From Candidatus Gastranaerophilales bacterium (GTDB lineage: Bacteria; Cyanobacteriota; Vampirovibrionia; Gastranaerophilales; Gastranaerophilaceae), in NCBI GenBank assembly GCA_944325665.1, contig CALVAY010000010.1, positions 1 to 59,638 on the forward strand: 59,638 nt of DNA. Reading direction: 5' to 3'. The translations under genes were made by a program, and so were the position numbers. Below the pieces are notes generated by a model that saw nothing but the letters and a program-made list of their open reading frames with translations, did not search any database and was not told the DNA's origin. Below, in pieces: positions 8,283 to 17,526 of this stretch (position 1 is its first letter; each line of letters opens with the position of its first letter).

Positions 8283-10274
8283 CTACACATGCAAGTTTAA
8301 CTTTGAACCGTTAGGCATTTGAGATAGTGCCTGAGCGTTTGCATCAAGAGAATTGATTAAATCTTGATTTTCTCTAACAGTTTTTTCATCTTGTGCCTTA
8401 AGAGCGATAGACAAAGACTTAATCAGCATTTCAGGATTAAACTGTTTGTCAAAATCGGAGCTTAATCTTAAAGTCCAGTTGCCGCTTGAAGTTCCGGGTG
8501 TATTATATCTTTGAGGCATACCAAGCAAGTCTGTCCAAAAGATTTGAACTCTTTGAGCAGGGCTTGTAAACAATTCGGCAAATTTCTTTTCTTTAAATGC
8601 TTGTTTATTTACCTCAGGCTGATGTCTGTTGTAGTCAAATCTATACTTATCAAATTCTTTTTGCTTTTGTTCATGAGATGCTTTTCTTGGCAATGTGTTT
8701 TCAACAGCAGGCCATAAAGCGTGGTTAAAAGGATCTTGACCGTACGGTCCATATAAATTATCTACATAAGACACGAAAGGCAATGTGTCGTGTGAACCGA
8801 GCATAATTGTATCTTCAGCTCTTGCAGACATGCCGTTGTGATATTGAGTTACAACCATACCGCCCAACCCGAGTCTTTTGAATGCATCGTTAGCATGGTC
8901 GGGAATAGCACCTAAGTTTTCACAAATAATATCATCTTTTGTTAAACCGGCTTCTTCGCAAGCAGGAAGTACGATTTTTTCCAAAATTGCGCCAAATCTT
9001 TGAGCTGTATCGTGGCGACCTCTTGGAATAGCAAATTGTCTTAGGTCGGGATTATGTTCTGAAGAAAATAATCTGCCTGCCGTTCTGTCAACGGGAGAAT
9101 CTTTATATACAAACGGGTCAATTAATCCTACTATGTGGTCAATTCTAATACCGCCTTGGTTATCCTGAGCCAATTTTTTACACTTGTCATACAACAGTTG
9201 TCCGGATTCGCCAAAACTTCCGTCAGGATTAAATAATTTCTTAGGATTTAAAACCGCAAAACCCCAAGCTTGACCTTTTGGATTATCACCATCCGGAGGG
9301 CAGCCCATTTTATAATCAGGTAAAAATGCGCCCATATTTGCCCAAACTTCTTGGTTTGAAAAAGCAACAGGGTTATCACCTTCTGTTTTAATACCTGCTT
9401 GTTCATAAGCCTCTATACCCTTGTCGCGCGCTTGTTTTGCAAGCATATCAACAAAGATAAATTTATCAATTTCGTCTTGATGTTCATCTTTTACTTGAGA
9501 AATCAACTGTTCGTTTCTCGGGTTATACATATTTTGATATTCACCCGGCCAGTTTCTAAAGTAATCATTATTAAATTTATTTGTTAAAATTGAATAAATT
9601 GCATACGGCTCAAGCATATCGCCGTTTTCTTGTTTATATTGTGCAAAATTATCACTTAACTCACTAACCGCTTGTGCTTCTTGGGGGTTTGAAATTGAGT
9701 CAAGATTAGAAGATTTATTCTTAAAGTTCTTCCAAACATTAACAAGAGCTATATCAAAACTATCTCTTGAGTGTTCATAATCACCCTTGATTTTCCCCTT
9801 TGCGGGATTTAATTTAACAATAGTTTTATAAACATTTTTATCAAGTAACGCACCATTTTCAGGCTTTGTTAAATCTTCTAAGTCAATTATAAGAGGATTG
9901 TACACAAATGAGTTTGAAACGTAAGGTGAAGCATCATGCTCGGGTCTCATACCTTCAGGGTCAACTTGCACACCGGAGAATCCGTATGTTTCCAAGAAAG
10001 GAATCAAAAGTTTTTTAGAGGATTCGCTGTACAGTGAACCAATACCTACATCCTTGCCTGCTGCACTTGGAGCACTGGCATTATGAATAATCAGTTCCAG
10101 TTTTTTATCACCCAAGACTTCAAGAGCTTCTCTAATATCGCTAGAGGCACGTTTTGGGTCATATTCTTTGGTAGAATAAGGGTTTGTCGCACCTGTTTTT
10201 CTGGAAGTAAAATTAAGCGAATTTGCTTTTAAATTGTTTTTGTAAACATTCGTACCAATAGCTCTAATAAACAA
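8283..10274 (-). CDS. malQ: 4-alpha-glucanotransferase-like protein (GH77)
   Basis: Amylomaltase-type enzyme that transfers glucan chains between maltodextrins or glycogen. The GCPPDGDNPKGQAWGFAVLNP block is the GH77 substrate-binding signature. The RIDH nucleophile Asp is about residue 379, the ENLG acid/base Glu about 452 and the GSHDT motif about 495. The start is TTG at 10274, which has AAGGAG 6 nt upstream; the ATG at 10355 has no ribosome site and adds 27 residues with no homology. At 663 aa it is longer than typical MalQ, with an unusual first 60 residues and an expanded region at about 130-290, so it is a divergent member. It is monocistronic. Confidence 0.85.
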   Translation of the reverse strand: MFIRAIGTNVYKNNLKANSLNFTSRKTGATNPYSTKEYDPKRASSDIREALEVLGDKKLELIIHNASAPSAAGKDVGIGSLYSESSKKLLIPFLETYGFSGVQVDPEGMRPEHDASPYVSNSFVYNPLIIDLEDLTKPENGALLDKNVYKTIVKLNPAKGKIKGDYEHSRDSFDIALVNVWKNFKNKSSNLDSISNPQEAQAVSELSDNFAQYKQENGDMLEPYAIYSILTNKFNNDYFRNWPGEYQNMYNPRNEQLISQVKDEHQDEIDKFIFVDMLAKQARDKGIEAYEQAGIKTEGDNPVAFSNQEVWANMGAFLPDYKMGCPPDGDNPKGQAWGFAVLNPKKLFNPDGSFGESGQLLYDKCKKLAQDNQGGIRIDHIVGLIDPFVYKDSPVDRTAGRLFSSEHNPDLRQFAIPRGRHDTAQRFGAILEKIVLPACEEAGLTKDDIICENLGAIPDHANDAFKRLGLGGMVVTQYHNGMSARAEDTIMLGSHDTLPFVSYVDNLYGPYGQDPFNHALWPAVENTLPRKASHEQKQKEFDKYRFDYNRHQPEVNKQAFKEKKFAELFTSPAQRVQIFWTDLLGMPQRYNTPGTSSGNWTLRLSSDFDKQFNPEMLIKSLSIALKAQDEKTVRENQDLINSLDANAQALSQMPNGSKLNLHV

Positions 10275-10671
10275 TGTCTTCTCCTTTTCCAAGCCTAACA
10301 ACTTATTATTTTTAATTTTCAACACAACTAAATTACATGTACTACAATACCTCAAAATAAAAACATGTGCTAGCAGTTTTTGTAAACTTTTGTAAATTTC
10401 AAAATAAGCAAAATATCGTTGTGTTTCGTTACTTTACTAAAACATTTTTAAAAAAATGTTAACTAATTTAAACAAAGTAAGACAAAGGTCAAAAAAAATG
10501 TTATATTAATAACATAAAGTGTTCAATTTACCATTAAAAATGAATGTTAAAAATTGTAAAATATAAGTTAAAGGTAGTAGCAAGAAGGTAAATATTCTCT
10601 GAAAAAAAGTTTTTAATTAAGTAAGGTTAGTAAATGCTTTTATGTGAAGAGAATGTCTATTGGAGGAAGCA
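10275..10671. other. 397-nt AT-rich divergent promoter region
   Basis: No ORF beyond a few codons was found on either strand. It separates the divergent GH77 and HEAT-repeat genes. It holds a perfect 7-bp palindrome with a 4-nt spacer at 10498-10515 (ATGTTAT, ATTA, ATAACAT) and an A/T-rich near-palindrome at 10441-10460. Both are candidates for regulator binding or hairpins. Promoter boxes are too degenerate to assign. Confidence 0.5.
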
Positions 10672-11526
10672 ATGACAATTAGTGTGAACAATAGAAAAAA
10701 ACAGGCAAAAAAATCCTTTGAAGAATTGGTTAAAGACTTAACAGGAAGCAATTCTGAAAAAGTTAGATATAATGCTGCCAGAGTTTTAGGCGAAATGGGC
10801 GATTTCAAAGCAGTTGAACCGCTTATCGACGTCCTAAAAAATGACAAAAACGGCTCTGTTCGTTTATATGCAGCTCGTGCCTTGGGTGAACTTGGCGACA
10901 CAACAGCCACAGTTCCTCTTATTGAATCACTTAGAGAAGACAGAAACGTTGACGTACGCGTTCGCGCAGCTCGTGCGTTAGGTCGTTTGGGCGGTAAAAT
11001 TGTTGTAGAACCGCTTGTTGAAGCTCTTAATGACGAAAACCCTCAAGTATGCATTACAGCAACTGACGCTTTAATTGAAATCGGCGACGTTGCAACAGAT
11101 GCTTTAATTGAATCACTAGACCATGAAAAAGTTAATGTAAGATGTGATGCAACAAGAGCATTAGGTGAAATCGGAAACAAAAAAGCAGTTGAAAAAATCA
11201 TCACAATGCTTAAAGATGAATGGGTTAACGTTAGAATTTACGCAGTAACTTCATTAGGTAAACTTAACGATACAAAAGCAGTACCTGCTCTTATTGAAGT
11301 TATGAAAAATACACAAGAAAACGACTTAGTTCGTGCAGGCGCAGCAGCTGCTCTTGGTGTTCTAAGAGACCAAAGAGCTCTTCTTCCTCTTCGCGAATTA
11401 ATTATGCAAGCAGAAGAATTGGGCGAACTTGAAGATACAGCTCTTAAATCTTTCAAAAAGATTATGGCTGCAAACTGGGAATCAATCCCAGGTGCTGCTC
11501 CCGTTAAAAAACCTGCTCTATTCTAA
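10672..11526 (+). CDS. HEAT-repeat (PBS lyase-type) protein
   Basis: A 284-aa all-helical scaffold protein of tandem HEAT/PBS-lyase repeats of about 31 residues. The recurring unit resembles VRxxAARALGELGDxxAVEPLIxAL, with about seven copies between residues 30 and 250. The start at 10672 (MTISVNN) has GGAGG 5 nt upstream; the in-frame TTG at 10660 is too close to that site. Such repeats act in protein-protein contacts. In photosynthetic cyanobacteria the same repeat type occurs in phycobilin lyases, but no phycobilisome gene is present, so the role here is open. It is monocistronic, with its own promoter region and terminator. Confidence 0.8.
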   Translation: MTISVNNRKKQAKKSFEELVKDLTGSNSEKVRYNAARVLGEMGDFKAVEPLIDVLKNDKNGSVRLYAARALGELGDTTATVPLIESLREDRNVDVRVRAARALGRLGGKIVVEPLVEALNDENPQVCITATDALIEIGDVATDALIESLDHEKVNVRCDATRALGEIGNKKAVEKIITMLKDEWVNVRIYAVTSLGKLNDTKAVPALIEVMKNTQENDLVRAGAAAALGVLRDQRALLPLRELIMQAEELGELEDTALKSFKKIMAANWESIPGAAPVKKPALF

Positions 11527-11548
11527 TTGAGTAAAAAATATACAAAAA

Positions 11549-11579
11549 AAAACGGTGATTTAATTTCACCGTTTTTTTT
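11549..11579. terminator. Bidirectional hairpin terminator
   Basis: Stem AACGGTGA / TCACCGTT with A-tract before and T-tract after. It is shared by the convergent HEAT gene and the lytic transglycosylase gene. Confidence 0.85.
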
Positions 11580-11584
11580 ATTGC

Positions 11585-13546
11585 TTAATTTGCATATAAT
11601 CTGGCATAATTCCAATAAGAACCGAATACTCGCTTAATATAATTTTGCGTTTCTCCATATGGAATATTTTCTACAAAAGCGTCAAAAGTTGAGCCTGAAG
11701 AGTTTGAACGCCACAAATTAACATTGCTCGGACCACCGTTATACGACAAGACAGCAAGCATTTCATTTGAGTTGAACATATTCTTTAGGGTTGAAAAATA
11801 TTTAATACCAAGATTAATATTTAACTGAGGATTAAACAAATCATAGTAATTGAACTCCCCAAGACCAAGGGAAGACGCTGTTTGAGGCATAAGCTGCATT
11901 AACCCTGACGCCCCAACAGAACTTTTAGCGTTTTTGTTAAAGGTACTTTCTTCTCTAATTAGCGCAAGCATCAAATACGGATTTTGCGAATATTTTTTAG
12001 AAAAACTATTAACTAAGTCAACATAAACAAGAGGATAAGCAAGTTTATATCTAATATCATCGGCAGGCGGTTTCTTTTCAAGTTCATTAAGTGCCTTGTT
12101 AGCCAAATAAGTCGCATGGGTGGTGTTGCCCTCTTTATGAGCAATAAAACTATCAATAAAATCGTTATGTAAATTAAGCGTCTTAATTAAATCCAAATCG
12201 CTTAATTTCATAATCATAATTAAGTTTTGGTTATTATCAAATAAATCTTTATAGTCTTTTTCGCTATATTTATATTCGCTTGGCAACTCTCCTAAATTTG
12301 CAGTGTTTAAGGGAGTATATCTGTCATTTATAATATTATATGCAATGTATGAATAGTAACTTTGCGGCTCCGTTTTAATCAAATTTTTAAATTCGTTTTT
12401 AGCCTGCAACTTTCTTCCTTCATACAAAAGAATTTTTGCATACCAAAACTTCATTGCAGGGGTAGATTTTTTGTTTTCATAAGTATTTAAATAAACTTGG
12501 GCAATTTGCTTTGCACGAGAAAAATAGTCATTTTCCATATTATACCAAAATACCATCCACATTGCTTCTGCCGCTTGATAGGAAGAAGGGTATTTTGTGT
12601 AAATTGTCTGATAACATTTAATTGCAGAGAGTTTTGGTAAATATTTTGCATATTCAAATAATATTGCAGAGCGAGAAAATGGATTTTTAATACTACGCTC
12701 AAGCAGTGCACAAGCTTCTTTTTTCTCGCTTGGCGATAGGGTAGCATATTTATCAACAGCATAAGCTATATCTTCAGGCTTAATTTTCTCATCTGAAAAT
12801 TCTAATGTTTTATAATATAAATCTGACGCTTGTTTATAATTTTTATTAAACTCTAAAATCTTGGCTAAAAGCAGATATGAGCGACAATCACTACATGTTT
12901 TCAGATAAAAAATTGCCTTTTCATATCTTTTTATTTCATAAAAATAATTTGCAATATAATATTTCTCTTCAGAAGTCAATACCAAATTCAAGTCTTCAAG
13001 CGCTTGGGCACAACTTTGAGAATATCTGCCCATAGGTGCATATTTTAAGTACTCAATAAAAAAGTTTTTTGCCAAATAGGGATTTTTTTCAAAATAGATT
13101 AAACCCAACATATAAGAGGCAGCCTTTTTAAAGTCGCTTTTTGGATATTTTTTAGACAAAAGACTAAACGCCTGCTCGGCTTTTTTATACTTTTTCAACT
13201 CCATTGCCGAGATGCCAAGATTGTAAAGTGCAAAAGGCTTAATATTTTCATCTTTGCAAAAAACCGATAAAAGTTTAAATTTATAATAAGCGGTTTTATG
13301 GTCATTTAATTCTTTAGCACAAATTGCTTGTCTTAAAAGCGCTATATGATAAATTCTTGAAAAACGAGATATTTTAGAAAAATTATAATATGCATTTTGA
13401 TAATCTCGTTTTTGATAAAACTCTAAACCTTGAGAATAAAGTTCAATTGCCCTTTTTGTATTAAAACGCCCCGAGAACGCAAACATTAAAAACACAAAAA
13501 CAACAAAGACAAAACCTATAATAAATAAAGTTTTTAAATCCTTCAT
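11585..13546 (-). CDS. slt: Membrane-anchored lytic murein transglycosylase (Slt70-like)
   Basis: Cleaves the MurNAc-GlcNAc bond of peptidoglycan, forming 1,6-anhydro ends, in the periplasm. An N-terminal hydrophobic anchor (FIIGFVFVVFVFLMFAF) is followed by a long alpha-solenoid of TPR-like repeats (about 30-480). A C-terminal SLT domain follows, with catalytic Glu in ALIREESTFN (about residue 533), the GASGLMQLMPQTA motif and LSYNGGP. The start at 13546 (MKDLKTLF) is preferred over 13570, although neither has a strong Shine-Dalgarno. It has its own terminator shared with the HEAT gene. Confidence 0.9.
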   Translation of the reverse strand: MKDLKTLFIIGFVFVVFVFLMFAFSGRFNTKRAIELYSQGLEFYQKRDYQNAYYNFSKISRFSRIYHIALLRQAICAKELNDHKTAYYKFKLLSVFCKDENIKPFALYNLGISAMELKKYKKAEQAFSLLSKKYPKSDFKKAASYMLGLIYFEKNPYLAKNFFIEYLKYAPMGRYSQSCAQALEDLNLVLTSEEKYYIANYFYEIKRYEKAIFYLKTCSDCRSYLLLAKILEFNKNYKQASDLYYKTLEFSDEKIKPEDIAYAVDKYATLSPSEKKEACALLERSIKNPFSRSAILFEYAKYLPKLSAIKCYQTIYTKYPSSYQAAEAMWMVFWYNMENDYFSRAKQIAQVYLNTYENKKSTPAMKFWYAKILLYEGRKLQAKNEFKNLIKTEPQSYYSYIAYNIINDRYTPLNTANLGELPSEYKYSEKDYKDLFDNNQNLIMIMKLSDLDLIKTLNLHNDFIDSFIAHKEGNTTHATYLANKALNELEKKPPADDIRYKLAYPLVYVDLVNSFSKKYSQNPYLMLALIREESTFNKNAKSSVGASGLMQLMPQTASSLGLGEFNYYDLFNPQLNINLGIKYFSTLKNMFNSNEMLAVLSYNGGPSNVNLWRSNSSGSTFDAFVENIPYGETQNYIKRVFGSYWNYARLYAN

Positions 13547-13635
13547 CTTACAAGAATTATACCACAGCATAAGTTATAGAGGATGTAACAATTTTATTTT
13601 AAAACTAAGATTAAACAAGGTCAAAACAGGCACTA

Positions 13636-13755
13636 TATGAGTATTGAGAGAAAAAAAACATCGGGCAAAATTGTAAAATATTATGCCGAAACAAATAAAA
13701 AAATTATTGCGGGAAAAAAGCCGAACTCTAAAGTTCGGCAAGTTTTTCAAGTTTA
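13636..13755 (+). CDS. Possible 39-aa lysine-rich small protein
   Basis: An open frame beginning [11 protein letters not shown] and ending VRQVFQV, basic and without membrane segments. It fills the gap between the lytic transglycosylase and prfA and overlaps the 3' end of the convergent prfA gene by 28 nt. No convincing Shine-Dalgarno is present. It may be a chance frame. It is listed because it occupies most of an otherwise empty gap. Confidence 0.25.
13714..13739 (-). terminator. Terminator overlapping the prfA stop codon
   Basis: On the minus strand, GCCGAACT / AGTTCGGC with a 4-nt loop is followed by a run of six T. The upstream arm encodes the last residues of RF1 and the UAG stop is at the loop, so coding end and terminator are superimposed. 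Confidence 0.85.
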
Positions 13756-14810
13756 AGTTTTTGGTCGTACTGTATCAGAAGATTAATTAATTCATCCAAT
13801 TCGCCTTCAATTACAGTCCAAACATTTAAGTTTTGCCCAATTCTGTGGTCAGTCAATCTTCCTTGCGGGAAGTTATAAGTCCTAATTCTCTCCGACCTGT
13901 CGCCCGTCCCTACTTGAGAACGTCTTAAATCGGTAACTTCTTGCATTTGTTTTTGGACTTCCATATCATATAATTTTGCTTTTATGATTTGCAAAGCCCT
14001 TTCTTTGTTTTGAAGTTGCGAGCGCTCTTCGGTACAAAATACCATTAATCCTGTCGGTTTATGCACAACCCTAACAGCTGTTTCAACCTTGTTAACGTTT
14101 TGACCGCCTGCACCGCCTGAGCGAGCAGTAGAAATTTCAAGGTCATTTGGGTTTAGCTCAACTTCAACGTCATCAACCTCAGGCATAACGGCAACGGTTG
14201 CGGTTGATGTGTGAACTCTGCCTTGAGATTCCGTTTGAGGAACTCTTTGCACTCTGTGAACGCCTGATTCGTACTTAAGTTGAGAATAAATGTTTTCTCC
14301 GCCCTTAACAGATATAACGACCTCAGCTACGCCGCCTGCTTCGCATTCGTTGATTGATAAAATTTTTGTCTGCCAACCCTTGGATGAAGCGTATTTCATA
14401 TACATTCTCATTAGGTCGCCTGCAAATATATTGGCTTCATCTCCACCTGCACCGCCTCGGATTTCAAGCATAATATCCTTATCATCCATTGGGTCTTTGG
14501 GCAAAAGAAGCACTTTCATTTTTTCTTCATATTGTGCAATTTTTTCTTCGTTTGAAGATATTTCATTATTTAAAAAATCTCTCATGCTTTGGTCTTTTTC
14601 ACCATGGAGCATTTGTTTTGCCTCATCAATAGCTTCTTGAGCGGCTTTATAGGCATTATAAGTTTCAACCGTTTCTTCCATAGCTTTTCTTTGCTTGGAT
14701 AAATCACGGAATTTATTATAATCGGCAATTACATCAGGATCAGAAAGTATAATTCCCAACTCCTGATACTTTTCTTCGATTTTTTTAATTTTATCTATCA
14801 TGTCATTCAT
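13728..14810 (-). CDS. prfA: Peptide chain release factor 1
   Basis: RF1 releases peptides at UAA and UAG. The 360-aa protein has the GGQ motif in [18 protein letters not shown], the RF1-type acidic start and the domain 2 region that reads the stop codon, and the C-terminal [14 protein letters not shown] block. Its start overlaps the thyX stop as ATGA. It ends in UAG inside its own terminator. Its presence and the many UAG stops in the window support the standard genetic code. Confidence 0.96.
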   Translation of the reverse strand: MNDMIDKIKKIEEKYQELGIILSDPDVIADYNKFRDLSKQRKAMEETVETYNAYKAAQEAIDEAKQMLHGEKDQSMRDFLNNEISSNEEKIAQYEEKMKVLLLPKDPMDDKDIMLEIRGGAGGDEANIFAGDLMRMYMKYASSKGWQTKILSINECEAGGVAEVVISVKGGENIYSQLKYESGVHRVQRVPQTESQGRVHTSTATVAVMPEVDDVEVELNPNDLEISTARSGGAGGQNVNKVETAVRVVHKPTGLMVFCTEERSQLQNKERALQIIKAKLYDMEVQKQMQEVTDLRRSQVGTGDRSERIRTYNFPQGRLTDHRIGQNLNVWTVIEGELDELINLLIQYDQKLKLEKLAEL

Positions 14811-15493
14811 TTTTGAGGCATCCTTCCGCAGGACTTGTCTTCATCACAGTAGCCAAGTCTTTCACACTTTGGCACAAGATGCTCGGCAAGCCAAGGTTCT
14901 TCTTTTAAAACTTCTTTGCACATTTTATCAACTAATGTGCGGATTTCAAGCTGTGCTCTTGTACACAACCTTAAATTTGCAAGGTGAATAAGTTCACGCA
15001 AGTTTAAACTTGCCACAAGTGAACTTGCAGTAGCATTAGGTAGTACTGCTCTTGCGTCTTCAGCTTTTATGCCCGCATTAACCAACTCTTCGTAAAAAAG
15101 AGCGTTTTTGTGCATAAACTCTTCAAATTTTTCTTTTAATTCAGGATTTGAATTGATAGATTTGGGTACAATATAGTCAAAATCGCCTTTTTCTTTAACG
15201 TATCTTTGAGATTTTTGTGAAAAAGACATATGTCTGTGTCTTACCAATTGATGTGTGCATGCACGAGAAACATTTGAAATTGCAAACGAAAGCTGAATAT
15301 GCTCAATAGTTGAATAGTGTCCGGATGATATAACTCTTGAAATCAGCTTAAGCATTTTTTCTTCATCGGGAGCTTCAGAGTATATTTCATCGGGAGTAAG
15401 GGCGCTATAACAAGTTCTGCAAGCACTATATATTGTCTTAAGTATATTTTGCGGTTTTGAAATTAACTTAACGCTCATCTCTACTTGCGGCAT
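14807..15493 (-). CDS. thyX: FAD-dependent thymidylate synthase
   Basis: Makes dTMP from dUMP using methylene-THF and FADH2. The ThyX motif RHR-x7-S is present ([11 protein letters not shown]). [10 protein letters not shown] and [11 protein letters not shown] flank the FAD site, and the C-terminal [12 protein letters not shown] block binds dUMP. The start is placed at 15493 (MPQVEMSV), where a GGGGG tract gives a ribosome site; the frame opens at 15514. It is coupled to prfA by a 4-nt overlap and separated from rpmE by a terminator. Confidence 0.95.
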   Translation of the reverse strand: MPQVEMSVKLISKPQNILKTIYSACRTCYSALTPDEIYSEAPDEEKMLKLISRVISSGHYSTIEHIQLSFAISNVSRACTHQLVRHRHMSFSQKSQRYVKEKGDFDYIVPKSINSNPELKEKFEEFMHKNALFYEELVNAGIKAEDARAVLPNATASSLVASLNLRELIHLANLRLCTRAQLEIRTLVDKMCKEVLKEEPWLAEHLVPKCERLGYCDEDKSCGRMPQK

Positions 15494-15522
15494 AATAACC
15501 CCCACACTACACATCTAAAACC

Positions 15523-15548
15523 AAAAAAAGGTGGGTGAAAACCCACCT
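15523..15548 (-). terminator. rpmE terminator
   Basis: An 8-bp perfect stem (AGGTGGGT / ACCCACCT) with a 4-nt loop, followed on the minus strand by seven T. It lies directly after rpmE and before thyX, so thyX needs read-through or its own start. Confidence 0.9.
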
Positions 15549-15561
15549 TGTAAATTTAAAA

Positions 15562-15765
15562 CTAATTTTTCTTTTCGTAACGTTTTTTAAATCTTTCAAC
15601 TCTACCTTCAGAGTCTAATATTTTTTGGTTACCTGTAAAGAACGGGTGGCAAGCGTTGCAAATTTCAACAGTGATATCATCTTGAACAGAACCTGTTTCA
15701 ATTTCGTTACCACATACGCATTTTATTGTTGTTTTTTTGTAATCGGGATGTATGTCCTTTTTCAT
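15562..15765 (-). CDS. rpmE: 50S ribosomal protein L31 (zinc type)
   Basis: A 67-aa large-subunit protein L31 with the zinc-binding cysteines of the C+ form at 16, 18, 36 and 39 ([19 protein letters not shown]). It starts MKKDIHPDY as the family does. The C-terminus is basic ([10 protein letters not shown]). It is followed by a strong terminator. Confidence 0.96.
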   Translation of the reverse strand: MKKDIHPDYKKTTIKCVCGNEIETGSVQDDITVEICNACHPFFTGNQKILDSEGRVERFKKRYEKKN

Positions 15766-15861
15766 AATTTACCTCATTGTAATCTACCTTATGTAGTAAT
15801 ATTATATTGGCTAAATATTTTATTTCAACCGATTTTTTAATAGTTTTTAACATATTGTGCC

Positions 15862-15890
15862 TTGACATTAAAACTTGTCTTTATTAACAT
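15862..15890 (+). promoter_or_regulatory. Promoter of tRNA-Cys
   Basis: TTGACA at 15862-15867, a 17-nt spacer and TAACAT at 15885-15890. The tRNA begins 25 nt downstream. Confidence 0.75.
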
Positions 15891-15915
15891 TAAACAAGTT
15901 AAAAGTTTTACTTGT

Positions 15916-15986
15916 GGCGGCATGGCCAAGTGGTAAGGCAGAAGCCTGCAAAGCTTTTACCCCCAGTTCGAATCTGGGTGCCGCCT
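15916..15986 (+). tRNA. trnC: tRNA-Cys (GCA)
   Basis: A 71-nt cloverleaf. The acceptor GGCGGCA pairs with TGCCGCC. The D-arm is GGCC/GGC, and the anticodon loop CTGCAAA reads GCA on a 5-bp stem (GAAGC/GCTTT). The T-arm is CCCAG/CTGGG with TTCGAAT, and the discriminator is U as expected for tRNA-Cys. The 3' CCA is not encoded and the gene runs straight into a T-tract that probably terminates it. Confidence 0.96.
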
Positions 15987-16000
15987 TTTTTAAAAAATAA

Positions 16001-17425
16001 TTAAGCAGCTTGTTGTTTTTCAATAAGCGCTAAGTCATCTTCAATTATACAGACAGGATATGCAGCATGGTGAATTTTTGGCACCAAGAAATCTGCTGAA
16101 AACTCAACAAACTTAGACTCATCATCATCAGTGTCATTGCAGATGAAAGTTACATTGCCGTCTTTATCGGTCTTGTAGCCAACAATCGTTATCTCATGTC
16201 CGTTAATTATTTTATTCGGAGAGTTATCGGGAGTATTTTGATAACCTGCTTCTTTTGTCTTACCGCTTGTTTCATTTGTTAAAACATAGCCGACAATAAC
16301 GTCTTCACCTGTATTTAGGGTATCTATAATATGTTTTTGAATTTTGTCAAAACCGCACTCCCAGCCGACAAGATTTTGATTATCATCAACCTTTTGATAC
16401 CTTATTGAAAGTTTTTCATTGTTTTCAACTATTGATTCAATAAATGTTTTTTCGGTTTCAACAAGCCCTTGAGGATTTGACGAGAATTTTCCGCCTCGAA
16501 TATCAGTTAGCGAGTCGTAACTTTCTTGTGAACCCAACTGCATAAGTGTTGACTGCATAAGAATATCAACAATTGTTCTTTCACCCTTATCCCAATGCTT
16601 ATCTTGAACTTGGGCTCTAATGTAAGCTCCGTCATCAGGTTTTAAAGACAAAACAGTATTGTTAAAATCAAACTTTTTCTGCTTAGTCTCAAATAACTCC
16701 AAGAAAGTTATTGCATCAAGCTTATTTTTAGATAAGGCATCAAGACGAACTTTTTGTTCAACTTCTTGATTTTGAGATGTTAAACCGGAGATCCAACGTG
16801 TAAATTCGGCAGGGTGTTTATTTGCCATATGAAATTCTACACTGGCTGCAACACAGGTGCCTGAACCTTCAACGTCGATAAGAGAAGGGTTAGCCTTAAT
16901 ATCCGGAGCAATTCCGTCAAGGTTTAAAATTTGCGCCTTAACATCTTGGGGTATATCGCCGAAATTTTGAGTAATAACTGTCGGATTATAAATTGCATCA
17001 ACGGTTTGAGCTAAAATTTTAATATTATCAAATCCAAGAGTTCTTGGTGTTGTTAAAATGTCATGTAAATTTTTTAAAGTTGTTGAATTATCATTTGAAG
17101 AAGAACTTAAAAGTTTTCCGCTTTTAAGCAAAGCTTCCATTTTTTTTGGAACCGAAACACCGTCTTGAGGGGATGTAGAGTATTGAGGATTTTGCGCAAG
17201 AGCAGAGATTATATCACTATACATTTTCATTTCATCTTCGCTCTCAAGTTGTGTTCTTATTTGAACAACATTTGCAAGATTGTACGGTAAAAGGCTTCCT
17301 TTTTCATAAACACAGTCACTCTTTATCGGATTGGAAACATTCGCACCTTGAGGCGCAGAAGCAGCTTGTGCTGTTTTTGGCCTAATTTTATTAAAGAAAT
17401 TTAGAGAACTGCTTTGTACCGACAT
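16001..17425 (-). CDS. Papain-fold cysteine protease candidate
   Basis: A 474-aa protein of no family I can name. The likely active site is Cys191 in EGSGTCVAASVEFHMA at the start of a helix, His410 in INGHEITIVGY and Asn430 in VTFICNDTDDD. This C...H...N order with a strand after the His is that of papain-like and C39-like peptidases or transglutaminases. The N-terminus is Ser/Ala/Gln-rich and disordered, without a Sec signal peptide. The first 180 residues may be a pro-region. The start has a weak Shine-Dalgarno (TAGGGTG). It is a single gene downstream of tRNA-Cys on the opposite strand. The function is inferred from motifs only. Confidence 0.6.
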   Translation of the reverse strand: MSVQSSSLNFFNKIRPKTAQAASAPQGANVSNPIKSDCVYEKGSLLPYNLANVVQIRTQLESEDEMKMYSDIISALAQNPQYSTSPQDGVSVPKKMEALLKSGKLLSSSSNDNSTTLKNLHDILTTPRTLGFDNIKILAQTVDAIYNPTVITQNFGDIPQDVKAQILNLDGIAPDIKANPSLIDVEGSGTCVAASVEFHMANKHPAEFTRWISGLTSQNQEVEQKVRLDALSKNKLDAITFLELFETKQKKFDFNNTVLSLKPDDGAYIRAQVQDKHWDKGERTIVDILMQSTLMQLGSQESYDSLTDIRGGKFSSNPQGLVETEKTFIESIVENNEKLSIRYQKVDDNQNLVGWECGFDKIQKHIIDTLNTGEDVIVGYVLTNETSGKTKEAGYQNTPDNSPNKIINGHEITIVGYKTDKDGNVTFICNDTDDDESKFVEFSADFLVPKIHHAAYPVCIIEDDLALIEKQQAA

Positions 17426-17526
17426 ACACTATTCACCCTACTAATTATTCTAAAACGAAAAGTTTACAAAAATTGCTTTTTTCACAATTTTTTACTAAAG
17501 TAAATTTGAAAAAGTTAACAATTTAT

